The position numbers were made by a program, and so were the translations under genes. From Streptomyces sp. AC512_CC834 (lineage in GTDB: Bacteria > Actinomycetota > Actinomycetes > Streptomycetales > Streptomycetaceae), in contig NZ_JAGMUO010000117.1 of the NCBI RefSeq assembly GCF_019049325.1, positions 76,575-140,574 on the forward strand: DNA of 64,000 nt, written 5' to 3'. Position 1 is the first letter of the stretch. The number at the start of each line of letters is the position of its first letter. Below, one piece after another: positions 42,318 to 50,970 of this stretch. Below the pieces are notes generated by a model that saw only the letters and a program-made list of their open reading frames with translations, was not told where the DNA came from and ran no database searches.

Positions 42318-43697
42318 ATGCCGCAACGGACCCCCGCGCACTCGTCCCATCTATCCCACCCGCCCCATCCGTCTCGCCCGTCCTGTCCGTCCTGCCCGTC
42401 TCCGCCCACCACCGTCTTCGCCGTCACCGCCGACACTCTGGTCGCCGCCGACTTCGGCCCCCGCACCGGGCGCCGGCCGCCGGGACCGTACCGGCGTCTG
42501 CTCTCCATACCCGGCGCCCGAGCGTTCACGATCGGGAATCTCATGGCCCGGCTGCCCATGGGCATGTTCAGTGTGAGCGCGGTCGTGATGATCGCCGGCA
42601 CTCGTGGTTCGTACGCCCTCGCCGGCGCCGTCACCGCGACGGGGCTGGCGGCGACGGCGCTGGTCGCCCCGTGGACGGCCCGCCTCGTGGACCGGCACGG
42701 CCAGGCCAAGGTGGCCGTGCCCGCCACCCTGATCGCCGCGCTGGGCTCCGTCGCCCTGCTGCTGTGCGTGCGGTACGGGGCGCCCGCCTGGACGCTGTTC
42801 GCCGCCTACGCCGCCACCGCGACGACACCCAACACCGGCGGCATGGCCCGCGCCCGCTGGGCCCACCTGCTGAAGGACGGGAGGGACAGGAAGGACCGGA
42901 AGGACGCCGCCGACGCGCTGCACACCGCGAACTCCTTCGAACAGGCCGCGGACGAGCTGTGCTTCATGTTCGGGCCCGTCCTCGCCGCGTTCCTGTGCAC
43001 CGCGCTGTTCCCGGAGGCGGGCACGCTCGTCGGCGTGGTGCTGCTGGTGACCGGCATGCTGCTGTTCGCCGCGCAGCGCTCGACCGAGCCGCCGGCCCGT
43101 CCACGGCCGGGCGCGAAGGCGCCCCTGCGGGCCCCGGGCATCCCGCCGCTGCTGGTCACGTGCCTGGCGATGGGCGGGGTGTTCGGCGCCATGGAGGTCG
43201 TCACGATCGCGTTCGCGGACGCACAGGGACACCGCGCGGCGGCCGGTGTGGTCCTCGCCCTGCAGGCGGCCGGTTCCTGCGCGGCGGGCCTGCTGTACGG
43301 CGCGCTCAAGCCGGCCGGTCCCGCCGAGCACCGTCTGCCGTGGTGTGTGGCCGCGATGGCGGCGCTGCTGACGCTGCCGCTGCTCGCGGCGTCCCTCAGC
43401 GGCTCACTGCCCCTGCTGGCGCTCACGCTGCTGGTCGCCGGGATGGCGACGGCACCGACGATGGTCACCACGATGACGCTGGTCCAGCACCGCACCCCGG
43501 AGGGCCGGCTCAACGAGGGCATGACGCTCGCGGTGACGGGCCTGCTCGGCGGCATCGCCTGCGGCAGCGCGGCGGGCGGCTGGACGGTGGAGCACCTCTC
43601 CCCCACCGCCGGCTACGGCGTACCGGTGACGGCGGCCGCGGTGGCACTGCTGCTCACCCTGCTGCCGCCGCCCCGGCGGGACCTCGCGACCGCGTGA
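42318..43697 (+). CDS. MFS transporter
   Basis: A 459-residue transporter. The first ~35 residues are a Ser/Pro/His-rich tail that may be noncoding if a later start is used. Helix 1 is near FTIGNLMARLPMGMFSVSAVV. The 2-3 loop is APWTARLVDRHGQAK, and the last helix is TAAAVALLLTLLPPP. An efflux function is likely. The ATG at 42318 lacks a strong ribosome site (GGTGGGCAC). Probably controlled by the divergent LysR gene. Ends at a bidirectional terminator shared with ssrA. Confidence 0.82.
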   Translation: MPQRTPAHSSHLSHPPHPSRPSCPSCPSPPTTVFAVTADTLVAADFGPRTGRRPPGPYRRLLSIPGARAFTIGNLMARLPMGMFSVSAVVMIAGTRGSYALAGAVTATGLAATALVAPWTARLVDRHGQAKVAVPATLIAALGSVALLLCVRYGAPAWTLFAAYAATATTPNTGGMARARWAHLLKDGRDRKDRKDAADALHTANSFEQAADELCFMFGPVLAAFLCTALFPEAGTLVGVVLLVTGMLLFAAQRSTEPPARPRPGAKAPLRAPGIPPLLVTCLAMGGVFGAMEVVTIAFADAQGHRAAAGVVLALQAAGSCAAGLLYGALKPAGPAEHRLPWCVAAMAALLTLPLLAASLSGSLPLLALTLLVAGMATAPTMVTTMTLVQHRTPEGRLNEGMTLAVTGLLGGIACGSAAGGWTVEHLSPTAGYGVPVTAAAVALLLTLLPPPRRDLATA

Positions 43698-43742
43698 CGA
43701 CGACCTGTTCGTCCGGCGTCCGGGCGCCGGCGCCAAAAAAGA

Positions 43743-43787
43743 CGAGGGCGACATGGCTCGCGTTTCCGCGAGCGCATGTCGCCCTCG
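43743..43787. terminator. Bidirectional terminator between the MFS gene and ssrA
   Basis: A compound hairpin: CGAGGGCGACATG / CATGTCGCCCTCG (13 bp) enclosing GCTCGCG / CGCGAGC with a TTTC loop and one bulged G. Confidence 0.88.
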
Positions 43788-43793
43788 ATCTCG

Positions 43794-44189
43794 TGGAGAT
43801 GGCGGGAATCGAACCCGCGTCCAACGGTGCGGAATCAGGGCTTCTCCGTGCGCAGTCCGCTTCGATTTTCTCAGCCCCGGAGATCACGCGGACAAGTCTC
43901 CGACGGGCTCAGTCACTGTTTGGTTTCCCTCTTCACCCCGTGACCGGGATCAAGGTTTAGTCCCCTAGCTGATGCCAGGATCCGGGTCGGGAACAGCCCC
44001 GGGCTGACACTCCCTTAGTAGGAGGCTCGCTTCGCTACCTGAGATCAGGCAGCGAGGGCGAAGGCCTGCTGGGAGGAATCGCGCTTGGTGTTGGCGATTA
44101 TTTTTTCGGCCTGTGGTTTACGAGATCATGGCCGCTTCCTCGACACGCTTCCCCTGCTTCGACAGCCGCTGTCGAAACCGATCATCCCC
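43794..44189 (-). ncRNA. ssrA: Transfer-messenger RNA (tmRNA)
   Basis: The 5' end GGGGATG pairs with the 3' CATCTCC before an encoded CCA (rc of 43794-43796). The T-arm GACGCGGGTTCGATTCCCGC is intact. The tag ORF (44095 to 44045) encodes ANTKRDSSQQAFALAA followed by TGA, the Streptomyces tag ending in the protease signal ALAA. tmRNA with SmpB rescues stalled ribosomes; smpB is ~110 bp upstream in transcription order. Single-piece (not permuted) molecule. Boundaries derive from the acceptor pairing. Confidence 0.95.
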
Positions 44190-44297
44190 ATGTTGCTGTG
44201 TTTAATTTACAACAGTTCAATCACGTCCACACCTGCTCCGAGGTGCGGATGCCATCCTACGTGACCAACGCACGAAGGTGCCAGCGTATTCCCGGCG

Positions 44298-44777
44298 TCA
44301 GGCCCGCTGCTTGCGCCGGATCGCCGAGACCGTCCGCTCCGCCTCGCGACGGTCCTGCTTCTCGCGGAGGGTCTGGCGCTTGTCGTACTCCTTCTTGCCG
44401 CGCGCCAGCGCGATCTCGATCTTGGCCCGGCCGTCCTTGAAGTAGAGCGCCAGGGGCACGATCGTGTGACCGGTCTCCTGGGACTTCGCCTCCAGCTTGT
44501 CGATCTCCACGCGGTGCAGCAGCAGCTTCCGCTTGCGGCGTGCGCTGTGGTTGGTCCAGGTGCCCTGGCTGTACTCCGGCACGTGCACGTTGTGCAGCCA
44601 CGCCTCGTGCCCGTCGAGCTGCACGAACCCGTCGGCCAGTGAGGCCCGCCCCTGGCGCAGCGACTTCACCTCGGTCCCGGACAGCACGAGGCCGGCCTCG
44701 TAGGTGTCGAGGATCTGGTAGTCGTGCCGCGCCTTCTTGTTCTGCGCGATCAGCTTGCGCCCTTTTTCCTTAGCCAT
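44298..44777 (-). CDS. smpB: SsrA-binding protein
   Basis: A 159-residue RNA-binding protein that delivers tmRNA to stalled ribosomes. The OB-fold core shows RHDYQILDTYEAGLVLSGTE and VKSLRQGRASLADGFV, then WLHNVHVPEYSQGTWTNH. The C-terminal helix is basic (ARGKKEYDKRQTLREKQDRR), which enters the empty A site. ATG 44777 is chosen because MAKEKGRK is the family N-terminus; a second ATG 44789 is possible, neither has a strong ribosome site. Next to ssrA, as in many actinobacteria. Confidence 0.95.
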   Translation of the reverse strand: MAKEKGRKLIAQNKKARHDYQILDTYEAGLVLSGTEVKSLRQGRASLADGFVQLDGHEAWLHNVHVPEYSQGTWTNHSARRKRKLLLHRVEIDKLEAKSQETGHTIVPLALYFKDGRAKIEIALARGKKEYDKRQTLREKQDRREAERTVSAIRRKQRA

Positions 44778-44846
44778 AGTGCAGCCCATTTTGGCACTAC
44801 GGAGGGGCCCCGGGGAAAGCCGATTACGCGGGCGCCGCCCCGCCTG

Positions 44847-45067
44847 GGGCCTGTCCGGCGGATCATGCCGCAGACGCGGGGTCTGGCACGCACATCTGCG
44901 GCGTTGTCGTCGGTTGTCGACTCCCCCACTCTCGGCTTCGCTCGAGCGGGGGGACCCCCATCGCGTCGCCGCCCTCCTCCGTCTTGCATCTGCACGCACC
45001 AGACCCCGCTCACCGGCGCCGATGAGGCGCCGTGACTTTCCTGCGACCTGATCCGCCGGACAGGCCC
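44847..45067. mobile_element. 221-bp MITE with perfect 19-bp terminal inverted repeats
   Basis: The ends are GGGCCTGTCCGGCGGATCA (44847-44865) and its perfect reverse complement (45049-45067). The interior has no coding capacity, but contains a further inverted segment (GCAGACGCGGGGTCTG and CAGACCCCGCTC). The right end supplies the last base of the ctp stop codon. The TIR sequence is one I recognise as recurring between Streptomyces genes. No target duplication is obvious. Confidence 0.8.
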
Positions 45068-46257
45068 TAGCGTCCCAGTCCGCTCAGGACCGTCCGGGCC
45101 CGTTCCAGGGCGGCCGGGTCGGCCGGGTCGACCTCCAGGTCGGGCGTGATGCCCGTGCCGTCGACGCCGCGGCCGGAGGGGGTGCGGTAGTGCCCGACGG
45201 TCAGCTCGGCCACCGAGCCGCCGGGCAGCCGGCTCGGCATCTGCACCGAGCCCTTGCCGAAGGTGCGGGAGCCCAGGACGACCGCCCGGCCGCGGTCCTG
45301 GAGGGCCCCGGTGAGGAGTTCGGCCGCGCTCATCGTGCCGCCGTCGACGAGCGCGACCAGGGGTCTGGTGGTGTCGCCGCCGGATTCGGCGTGCAGGGCC
45401 CGCTGGTCGCCGTCGACGTCGTAGGTGGCGACCAGGCCGCCGTCGAGGAAGGCGGAGGCGGCCGTGACCGCCTCGGTGACCAGGCCGCCGGAGTTGCCGC
45501 GCAGGTCGAGGACGATTCCGGCGCCGGACGGCACCTGCGCGACGGCGTCGCGCACCTGTTCGCCGACGCCCTTGGTGAAGGAGGTGACCTTGACGACGGT
45601 GAGGCCGTCGGCGAGCTTGCGGACGGTCACCGGGTCCGTGGACAGCCGGGCGCGGCGTACGGTCGCGGTCCACGCGCGCGTGCCGCGTTCCAGACCGAGC
45701 CGGACGGCGGTGCCGGCGGGTTCCTGCTCGGCGTCGCCGCGCAGTATGGAGACGACCTCGGTGACGGGGCGCCCGTCGACCCGCTCGCCGTCGACACTGC
45801 GCAGCCGGTCGCCCTCGCGGATCCCGGCGTCGGCGGCGGGTGAGCCGGAGCGCACCTCGCTCACCTCGATACCGCCGTCGCGCTCGCGGCGCGCGGAGAG
45901 CCCGACGCCGGTGTAGCGGCCGTCGAGGGCGGCCTCCAACTCCTCGTACTCGCCCTCGGAGTAGACAGCGCCCCAGCGGTCCCCGCTGCGGCTGACGGCG
46001 CGTTCGGCGGCCTCCACGGGGGACTTGCCGTCGGCCATGGCCTCGGCCGCCGCGCGGGCGACGTCGCCGTTCCGGCCGTGCTGACCGGCCGAGGCGGCCG
46101 GGGCGGCCGAACGGGCCGTGCCGGGCCCGGACTTCCGGTCGGTCCCGGGGAGCGAGCCGGTGGCCGCGCCCGCGGCGAGCACACTGGCGAACACCAAGGT
46201 CAGGACAGCCCCGTGGCGTACGCGGCGGGGCTGACAGAACAGGTCACGACCTGACAT
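45067..46257 (-). CDS. S41-family C-terminal processing protease
   Basis: A 396-residue exported protease. The N-terminus carries a hydrophobic signal/anchor (AVLTLVFASVLAAGAATGSL). A PDZ domain (~residues 115-200, GVGLSARRERDGGIEVSEV, GDRLRSVDGERV) precedes the protease domain. Ser-Lys dyad residues are in VDGGTMSAAELLTG and FGKGSVQMPSRLPGG. It trims or degrades cell-envelope proteins. ATG 46257 starts it; no strong ribosome site. Its TAG stop is completed by the MITE end, so the native C-terminus may have been altered. It lies between smpB and ftsX. Confidence 0.88.
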   Translation of the reverse strand: MSGRDLFCQPRRVRHGAVLTLVFASVLAAGAATGSLPGTDRKSGPGTARSAAPAASAGQHGRNGDVARAAAEAMADGKSPVEAAERAVSRSGDRWGAVYSEGEYEELEAALDGRYTGVGLSARRERDGGIEVSEVRSGSPAADAGIREGDRLRSVDGERVDGRPVTEVVSILRGDAEQEPAGTAVRLGLERGTRAWTATVRRARLSTDPVTVRKLADGLTVVKVTSFTKGVGEQVRDAVAQVPSGAGIVLDLRGNSGGLVTEAVTAASAFLDGGLVATYDVDGDQRALHAESGGDTTRPLVALVDGGTMSAAELLTGALQDRGRAVVLGSRTFGKGSVQMPSRLPGGSVAELTVGHYRTPSGRGVDGTGITPDLEVDPADPAALERARTVLSGLGR

Positions 46258-46280
46258 GCCGGTGAGTCTAGGACAACGCG

Positions 46281-46316
46281 AGAGGGCCGCACGGTCGCTT
46301 GACCGTGCGGCCCTCT
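46281..46316. terminator. ftsX terminator
   Basis: AGAGGGCCGCACGGTC / GACCGTGCGGCCCTCT, a perfect 16-bp stem with a GCTT loop, directly after the ftsX stop. Confidence 0.9.
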
Positions 46317-46325
46317 TGGCATGTG

Positions 46326-47243
46326 TCACACCTTCAGGTACTTGCGCAACGCGAAGAAAGCGGCCAACGCGGGCATCAGCAGACTGGTGGCCAGGATGAG
46401 CGGCAGCTTCGTCAGGACGGCGTCCCAGCCGATGAAGTTGATCAGGTTCAGCTTCTCGGACAGGGCGAGCCCGTGGTCGATGATGAAGTACCTGGCGACC
46501 ACCAGGAAGCCGCAGGCGACACCACCGCCGATGAGCCCGGCGACCGCCGCCTCCATGATGAACGGCGCCTGGATGTAGAAGCCCGAGGCGCCGACCAGGC
46601 GCATGATGCCGGTCTCGCGCCGCCGGCTGAACGCCGAGACACGCACCGTGTTGACGATCAGCATCAGCGCGACGACGAGCATGAGCGCCATCACCGCGCG
46701 GGCGGCCCAGTTCATGCCGTTGAGGAGGCCGAAGAGGTTGTCCAGGATGCCCTTCTGGTCCTGCACGGACTGCACGCCGTCCCGGCCGTCGAAGGCGGTC
46801 GCGATGACCTGGTACTTCTCCGGGTCCTTCAGCTTGATCCGGTAGGACTCCTGCATCTGGTCCGGCGTGAGGGAGCTGGCCAGCGGCGAGTCGCCGAACT
46901 GCTCCTTGTAGTGCTTGTACGCGTCGTCCTGCGACTCGTACGTCACCTTCTCGACGACGGCCATCTCGTCGAGGTCGGACGTGATCTGCTTCTTCTGGTC
47001 CGCGGTCACCGCGCCCTTGGCGCAGTTGGGGTCGGACTCGGCATCGCTCTTGTTGCAGAGGAAGACCGAGACGTTGACCTTGTCGTACCAGTAGCCCTTC
47101 ATGGTGGTGACCTGGTCGCTCATCAGCAGCGACCCGCCGAACAGGGCCAGCGACAGGGCGACGGAGACGATCACCGCGAAGGTCATCGTCAGATTGCGGC
47201 GAAGACCGACACCGATCTCCGAGAGTACGAACTGGGCGCGCAT
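46326..47243 (-). CDS. ftsX: Cell-division ABC transporter permease FtsX
   Basis: A 305-residue membrane protein. Helix 1 is near residues 20-42 (MTFAVIVSVALSLALFGGSLL). The extracellular domain (~45-195) contains CNKSD...NCAK cysteines. Three more helices follow, including RAVMALMLVVALMLIVNTV and GLIGGGVACGFLVVARYF. FtsX, driven by FtsE, activates peptidoglycan hydrolases (RipC/NlpC class in actinobacteria). The ATG at 47243 lies 31 bp after ftsE. Confidence 0.95.
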   Translation of the reverse strand: MRAQFVLSEIGVGLRRNLTMTFAVIVSVALSLALFGGSLLMSDQVTTMKGYWYDKVNVSVFLCNKSDAESDPNCAKGAVTADQKKQITSDLDEMAVVEKVTYESQDDAYKHYKEQFGDSPLASSLTPDQMQESYRIKLKDPEKYQVIATAFDGRDGVQSVQDQKGILDNLFGLLNGMNWAARAVMALMLVVALMLIVNTVRVSAFSRRRETGIMRLVGASGFYIQAPFIMEAAVAGLIGGGVACGFLVVARYFIIDHGLALSEKLNLINFIGWDAVLTKLPLILATSLLMPALAAFFALRKYLKV

Positions 47244-47274
47244 GGCGTCTCGTTAAGCCTTTCGTTCCTCGACG

Positions 47275-47964
47275 TCAGTGCTGGTAGCCGTAGACGCCGC
47301 GCGCCTGGTCCCGGACGAGGCGGCCCTTCTCCAGCTCGATGACGCGCTTGCGCATCTGGTCCACGATGTTCTGGTCGTGGGTCGCCATGATCACGGTGGT
47401 GCCCGTCCGGTTGATGCGGTCGAGCAGCTTCATGATGCCGACGGAGGTCTGCGGGTCCAGGTTGCCGGTGGGCTCGTCGGCGATCAGCAGCTTGGGCCGG
47501 TTGACGAAGGCGCGTGCGATGGCGACGCGCTGCTGCTCACCGCCGGACAGCTCGCCGGGCCTGCGGTCCTCCTTGCCGCCGAGACCGACGAGGTCCAGCA
47601 CCTGCGGCACGGACTTGCGGATCTCGCCGCGGGACTTGCCGATGACCTCCTGGGCGAAGGCGACGTTCTCATGGACCGTCTTGTTCGGCAGCAGGCGGAA
47701 GTCCTGGAACACCGTCCCGAGCTGGCGCCGCATCTGCGGCACCTTCCAGTTGGACAGGCGGGCGAGGTCCTTCCCCAGGACGTGCACCTGCCCGTGACTG
47801 CACCGCTCCTCGCGGAGGACCAGCCGCAGGAAGGTGGACTTTCCCGAGCCCGAAGACCCGACGAGGAAGACGAACTCGCCCTTCTCGACCTCCAGGGAGA
47901 CGTCCCTGAGGGCTGGGTGGCTCTGTTTGGGGTAGACCTTGGAGACGTTGTCGAATCGGATCAC
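47275..47964 (-). CDS. ftsE: Cell-division ATP-binding protein FtsE
   Basis: A 229-residue ABC ATPase. Walker A is VGSSGSGKSTFLRL, signature LSGGEQQRVAIARA, and Walker B LLIADEPTGNLD, with H-loop MATHD. The start is GTG 47964; the upstream ribosome site is weak. Co-transcribed with ftsX. Hydrolysis at the cytoplasmic face drives FtsX. Confidence 0.95.
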   Translation of the reverse strand: MIRFDNVSKVYPKQSHPALRDVSLEVEKGEFVFLVGSSGSGKSTFLRLVLREERCSHGQVHVLGKDLARLSNWKVPQMRRQLGTVFQDFRLLPNKTVHENVAFAQEVIGKSRGEIRKSVPQVLDLVGLGGKEDRRPGELSGGEQQRVAIARAFVNRPKLLIADEPTGNLDPQTSVGIMKLLDRINRTGTTVIMATHDQNIVDQMRKRVIELEKGRLVRDQARGVYGYQH

Positions 47965-48178
47965 GGATGCACCACGGGTCGCCGGGGGTAGATGTGCGTG
48001 ACCATACGCGAACCGGGGAGCGGACCGCAGTCACCGGTCGGGGTTGCGTGGTAGTTGCGCGTTTTGTCCCCGCCGGGAGGGCGAGCGGGGGGCCGGGGAA
48101 CCTGGCACAGTGGAAGGGGAACGTTCGTGTCGTCGCGGGCGTTGTTCGGATTGAGCCGGTTGCAAGGAGGGCGAGCGC

Positions 48179-48373
48179 ATGACGTATGACCGGTTGGTGT
48201 GCGCGAACTGCGCGGCGCCCGTGAGCGAGGGCAGGTGCCCGGTGTGCCGGGCCAACCGCGAGCGGCTCCAGCAGGAGAACAGCTTCTTCGCGGGCCTGAA
48301 CCCGATGACGCTGATCGCGCTGCTGGCGGTGCTGGTCGCGGCGGTGGCCCTCCTGGCCCACCAGACCGTCTGA
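48179..48373 (+). CDS. Small membrane-anchored zinc-ribbon protein
   Basis: A 64-residue protein. Two CxxC pairs (CANC and CPVC, ~8-23) form a zinc ribbon, and residues ~42-60 are a single helix (MTLIALLAVLVAAVALLAH). The ATG at 48179 has a perfect AAGGAGG 8 bases upstream, so expression is well supported. No homologue is recognised; divergent from ftsE with a ~210-bp gap. Role unknown. Confidence 0.8.
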   Translation: MTYDRLVCANCAAPVSEGRCPVCRANRERLQQENSFFAGLNPMTLIALLAVLVAAVALLAHQTV

Positions 48374-48506
48374 CAGGCCTGCAGCACCCCCTCAGGGCCT
48401 CCAGCACCCCTCAGGGCTCCAGCTCCAGGACGCCGACACCCGCGCGAGCGCGAGGGATCAGCCCAGGACACGTACACGTACACGTACACATGGACAGGCC
48501 ACATGG

Positions 48507-48540
48507 AAGGGGCCCGGAGCGATGCCGCTCCGGGCCCCTT
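48507..48540. terminator. Bidirectional terminator
   Basis: AAGGGGCCCGGAGCG / CGCTCCGGGCCCCTT, a perfect 15-bp stem with loop ATGC, between the zinc-ribbon and LAETG-protein genes. A (ACGTAC)-type repeat lies just upstream. Confidence 0.9.
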
Positions 48541-48587
48541 CGTGTGCGTACGCGGTGCCTGCGCGGTGCGTACGCGGACGGCTACCG

Positions 48588-49466
48588 TCAGGCAGTGGCC
48601 CCGCCGCGGCCGTTCATCATGCGCGGCAGCAGGCGGAAGCCGATGCCACCGGCGATCATCGTGGCGGCGCCGACCAGCAGGAACGTGGTCTCCGCGGCGC
48701 CGGTCTCGGCGAGCTCGTCACCGCTGCCCTGGGCGGCGGTGTCGGAGGCCGGGGCCTCCTCGCCGGTGTCGGTCAGGGCGGAGGAACCCTCCTCCTGAGC
48801 GGCGTTGTCGTTGCCGCCGCCGTCGGGGGTGGTGCCGTCGTCGCCGCCGGTACCGCCGCCGTTGCCGCCGGTGCTCTGCGAGCCGCCGTTGTCACCGTTG
48901 CCGCCGGTGTCGCCGTTCCCGCCGTTGTCGCCGGAACCGCCGTTGTCACCATTGCCACCGTTGTCGCCGGTGCCGCCGTTGTCGCCGCCCTCAGAGGTGC
49001 CCTCGGACGTGCCCTCGGAGGTGCCGGTGGAGGTGCCCTCGGACGTGCCCTCGGAAGTACCCACCGAAGTGCCCTCGGACGTACCTTCCGACGTGCCCTC
49101 GGAGGTGCCCTCGGACGTACCTTCGGAGGTGCCCTCCGACGTGCCCTCGGACGTGCCCTCGGACGTACCTTCAGAGGTGCCTTCGGACGTGCCCTCGGAG
49201 GCACCCACCGAAGAGCCCTCGGAGGCGCCCTCCGACGTGCCCTGAGAGGTGCCCTCGATCACACCGAGGCTGGTGTTGCCGTCGGTCGTGCCTTCGGTGT
49301 CACCGTCGGGGCCGTCCTGGACGGTCAAGTCGAGACCGTCTTCGGAACTGGCGCTCACGCCGATCTCGAGTGCCGAGGCGGCGCCCGCGGCGGTCAGGGA
49401 GGCGCCGGCCGCGATCACGGCGCCGGCTGCTATGCGCGCGACACGGATGCGCGTCTTCTTCGTCAT
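48588..49466 (-). CDS. Secreted, putatively sortase-anchored protein with Ser/Thr-Glu-Gly repeats
   Basis: A 292-residue exported protein. The signal peptide (RIAAGAVIAAGASLTAAGAAS) ends near residue 31. A repeat region of ~25 GTSEGTSE-type tetrapeptides follows, then (G/N)DNGG repeats. The C-terminus carries LAETG, a hydrophobic helix (TTFLLVGAATMIAGGIGF) and a basic tail, the pattern of a cell-wall sorting signal. LAxTG is the motif of class E sortases that anchor chaplins in Streptomyces, so covalent wall attachment is likely (inference). The ATG at 49466 has GGGG 10 bases upstream. A promoter is seen at 49590-49617. Confidence 0.85.
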   Translation of the reverse strand: MTKKTRIRVARIAAGAVIAAGASLTAAGAASALEIGVSASSEDGLDLTVQDGPDGDTEGTTDGNTSLGVIEGTSQGTSEGASEGSSVGASEGTSEGTSEGTSEGTSEGTSEGTSEGTSEGTSEGTSEGTSEGTSVGTSEGTSEGTSTGTSEGTSEGTSEGGDNGGTGDNGGNGDNGGSGDNGGNGDTGGNGDNGGSQSTGGNGGGTGGDDGTTPDGGGNDNAAQEEGSSALTDTGEEAPASDTAAQGSGDELAETGAAETTFLLVGAATMIAGGIGFRLLPRMMNGRGGATA

Positions 49467-49589
49467 GTAGTTGCTACCCCCAGTAGCCATTAGTCGGTGA
49501 GGCCGCAATCGGGGCCGTGATCGACGGAGGTAGCTGCGCTCAAGTCCCCCGGTTCACATGCGCCCCAGAAATACGCATGCCGAGCATCA

Positions 49590-49617
49590 CCCTTACGAAT
49601 GTTCAAAGCAACGTCAA
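49590..49617 (-). promoter_or_regulatory. Candidate promoter of the LAETG protein gene
   Basis: On the minus strand TTGACG (49617-49612) and TAAGGG (49595-49590) are 16 bp apart, a good vegetative-type pair about 120 bp before the start codon. Confidence 0.5.
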
Positions 49618-49720
49618 GGCCATTGCGTACGCGATGTCCAGGTACGGGACGTATGCCGGACACAAAGGGTGTGAGTGTGATGTAAAACCCAGACATCACC
49701 GGCGAACGAGGGGCAGACGA

Positions 49721-49755
49721 AAGGCAACCGCCGCCGGAAGGGCGGCAGTTGCCTT
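49721..49755 (-). terminator. prfB terminator
   Basis: AAGGCAACCGCCGCC / GGCGGCAGTTGCCTT, a 15-bp stem with one mismatch and a 5-nt loop, 29 bp past the prfB stop. It lies in the 317-bp gap to the LAETG gene, which holds no other gene. Confidence 0.8.
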
Positions 49756-49783
49756 GTCGACAAAGCGGCGTTCCCGCTTCGCG

Positions 49784-50890
49784 TTACTTCTCCTGCTGCT
49801 TGCGCCAGCGAATGCCGGCCTCCAGGAAACCGTCGATCTCGCCGTTGAACACGGCCTCGGGGTTGCCCACTTCGTGCTCCGTGCGCAGGTCCTTGACCAT
49901 CTGGTACGGATGCAGCACGTACGAACGCATCTGGTTGCCCCAGGAGTTGCCCCCGTCGCCCTTGAGGGCGTCCATCTTGGCCTGCTCCTCCTGGCGGCGC
50001 CGCTCCAGGAGCTTGGCCTGGAGGACGTTCATGGCGGTGGCCTTGTTCTGGATCTGCGAGCGCTCGTTCTGGCAGGAGACGACGATGCCGGTGGGGATGT
50101 GGGTGAGGCGCACGGCGGAGTCGGTGGTGTTCACGCCCTGGCCGCCGGGGCCGGAGGACCGGTACACGTCCACCCGCAGCTCGGACTCGTCGATCTCGAT
50201 GTGGTCGGTCTGCTCGACCACAGGGAGGATCTCGACGCCCGCGAAGGAGGTCTGGCGGCGGCCCTGGTTGTCGAAGGGCGAGATCCGCACTAGCCGGTGC
50301 GTGCCCTGCTCGACGGAGAGGGTGCCGTAGGCGTACGGCGACTGCACGGCGAAGGTGGTCGACTTGATGCCGGCCTCTTCCGCGTACGACGTCTCGTAGA
50401 TCTCGGTCTTGTAGCCGCGCTGCTCGGCCCAGCGCAGGTACATGCGCTGGAGCTTCTCGGCGAAGTCGGCGGCGTCCACGCCACCGGCCTCGGCGCGGAT
50501 GTTGACGAGCGCCTCACGCGCGTCGTACTCGCCCGAGAGCAGGGTGCGGACCTCCATCTCGTCCAGCGCCTTGCGCACGGCCGTGAGCTCGGTCTCGGCC
50601 TCGGCACGGGTGTCCGGGTCGTCCTCCTCCTCGGCCATCTCGAAGAGCACACCGAGATCGTCGATCCGGCCGCGCAGTGCCTCGGCCTTCCTGACCTCGG
50701 CCTGGAGGTGCGAGAGCTTGCTGGTGATCTTCTGCGCCGCCTCCGGGTCGTCCCACAGGGAGGGCGCGGCCGCCTGCTCCTCGAGCACGGCGATGTCTGC
50801 CCTCAGCCTGTCGAGGTCCAGGACGGCCTCGATCGACTCCATGGTCGAGGAGAGGGACTTCAGCTCTTCGGATACATCGACGACTGCCAC
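49784..50890 (-). CDS. prfB: Peptide chain release factor 2
   Basis: A 368-residue class I release factor for UGA/UAA. The anticodon-like SPF tripeptide is in ISPFDNQGRRQ, and the catalytic GGQ is in SSGPGGQGVNTTDSAVRL. The helical N-terminal domain is complete. The reading frame is uninterrupted: the programmed +1 frameshift seen in many bacterial prfB genes is absent. GTG 50890 starts it. Housekeeping, transcribed away from the kinases' direction but on the same strand. Confidence 0.95.
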   Translation of the reverse strand: MAVVDVSEELKSLSSTMESIEAVLDLDRLRADIAVLEEQAAAPSLWDDPEAAQKITSKLSHLQAEVRKAEALRGRIDDLGVLFEMAEEEDDPDTRAEAETELTAVRKALDEMEVRTLLSGEYDAREALVNIRAEAGGVDAADFAEKLQRMYLRWAEQRGYKTEIYETSYAEEAGIKSTTFAVQSPYAYGTLSVEQGTHRLVRISPFDNQGRRQTSFAGVEILPVVEQTDHIEIDESELRVDVYRSSGPGGQGVNTTDSAVRLTHIPTGIVVSCQNERSQIQNKATAMNVLQAKLLERRRQEEQAKMDALKGDGGNSWGNQMRSYVLHPYQMVKDLRTEHEVGNPEAVFNGEIDGFLEAGIRWRKQQEK

Positions 50891-50970
50891 GCGTCCAGCG
50901 TAACGGCTCCGTCCAGCGGTCTTCGCCTGGCCGTCACGTGGCGGCGGCGGTGGCTGCGCCGCGCCCGGCC

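Noticed and set aside
49784..50890. Programmed frameshift in prfB
   Set aside because: The reading frame is continuous; no early in-frame TGA or slippery site.
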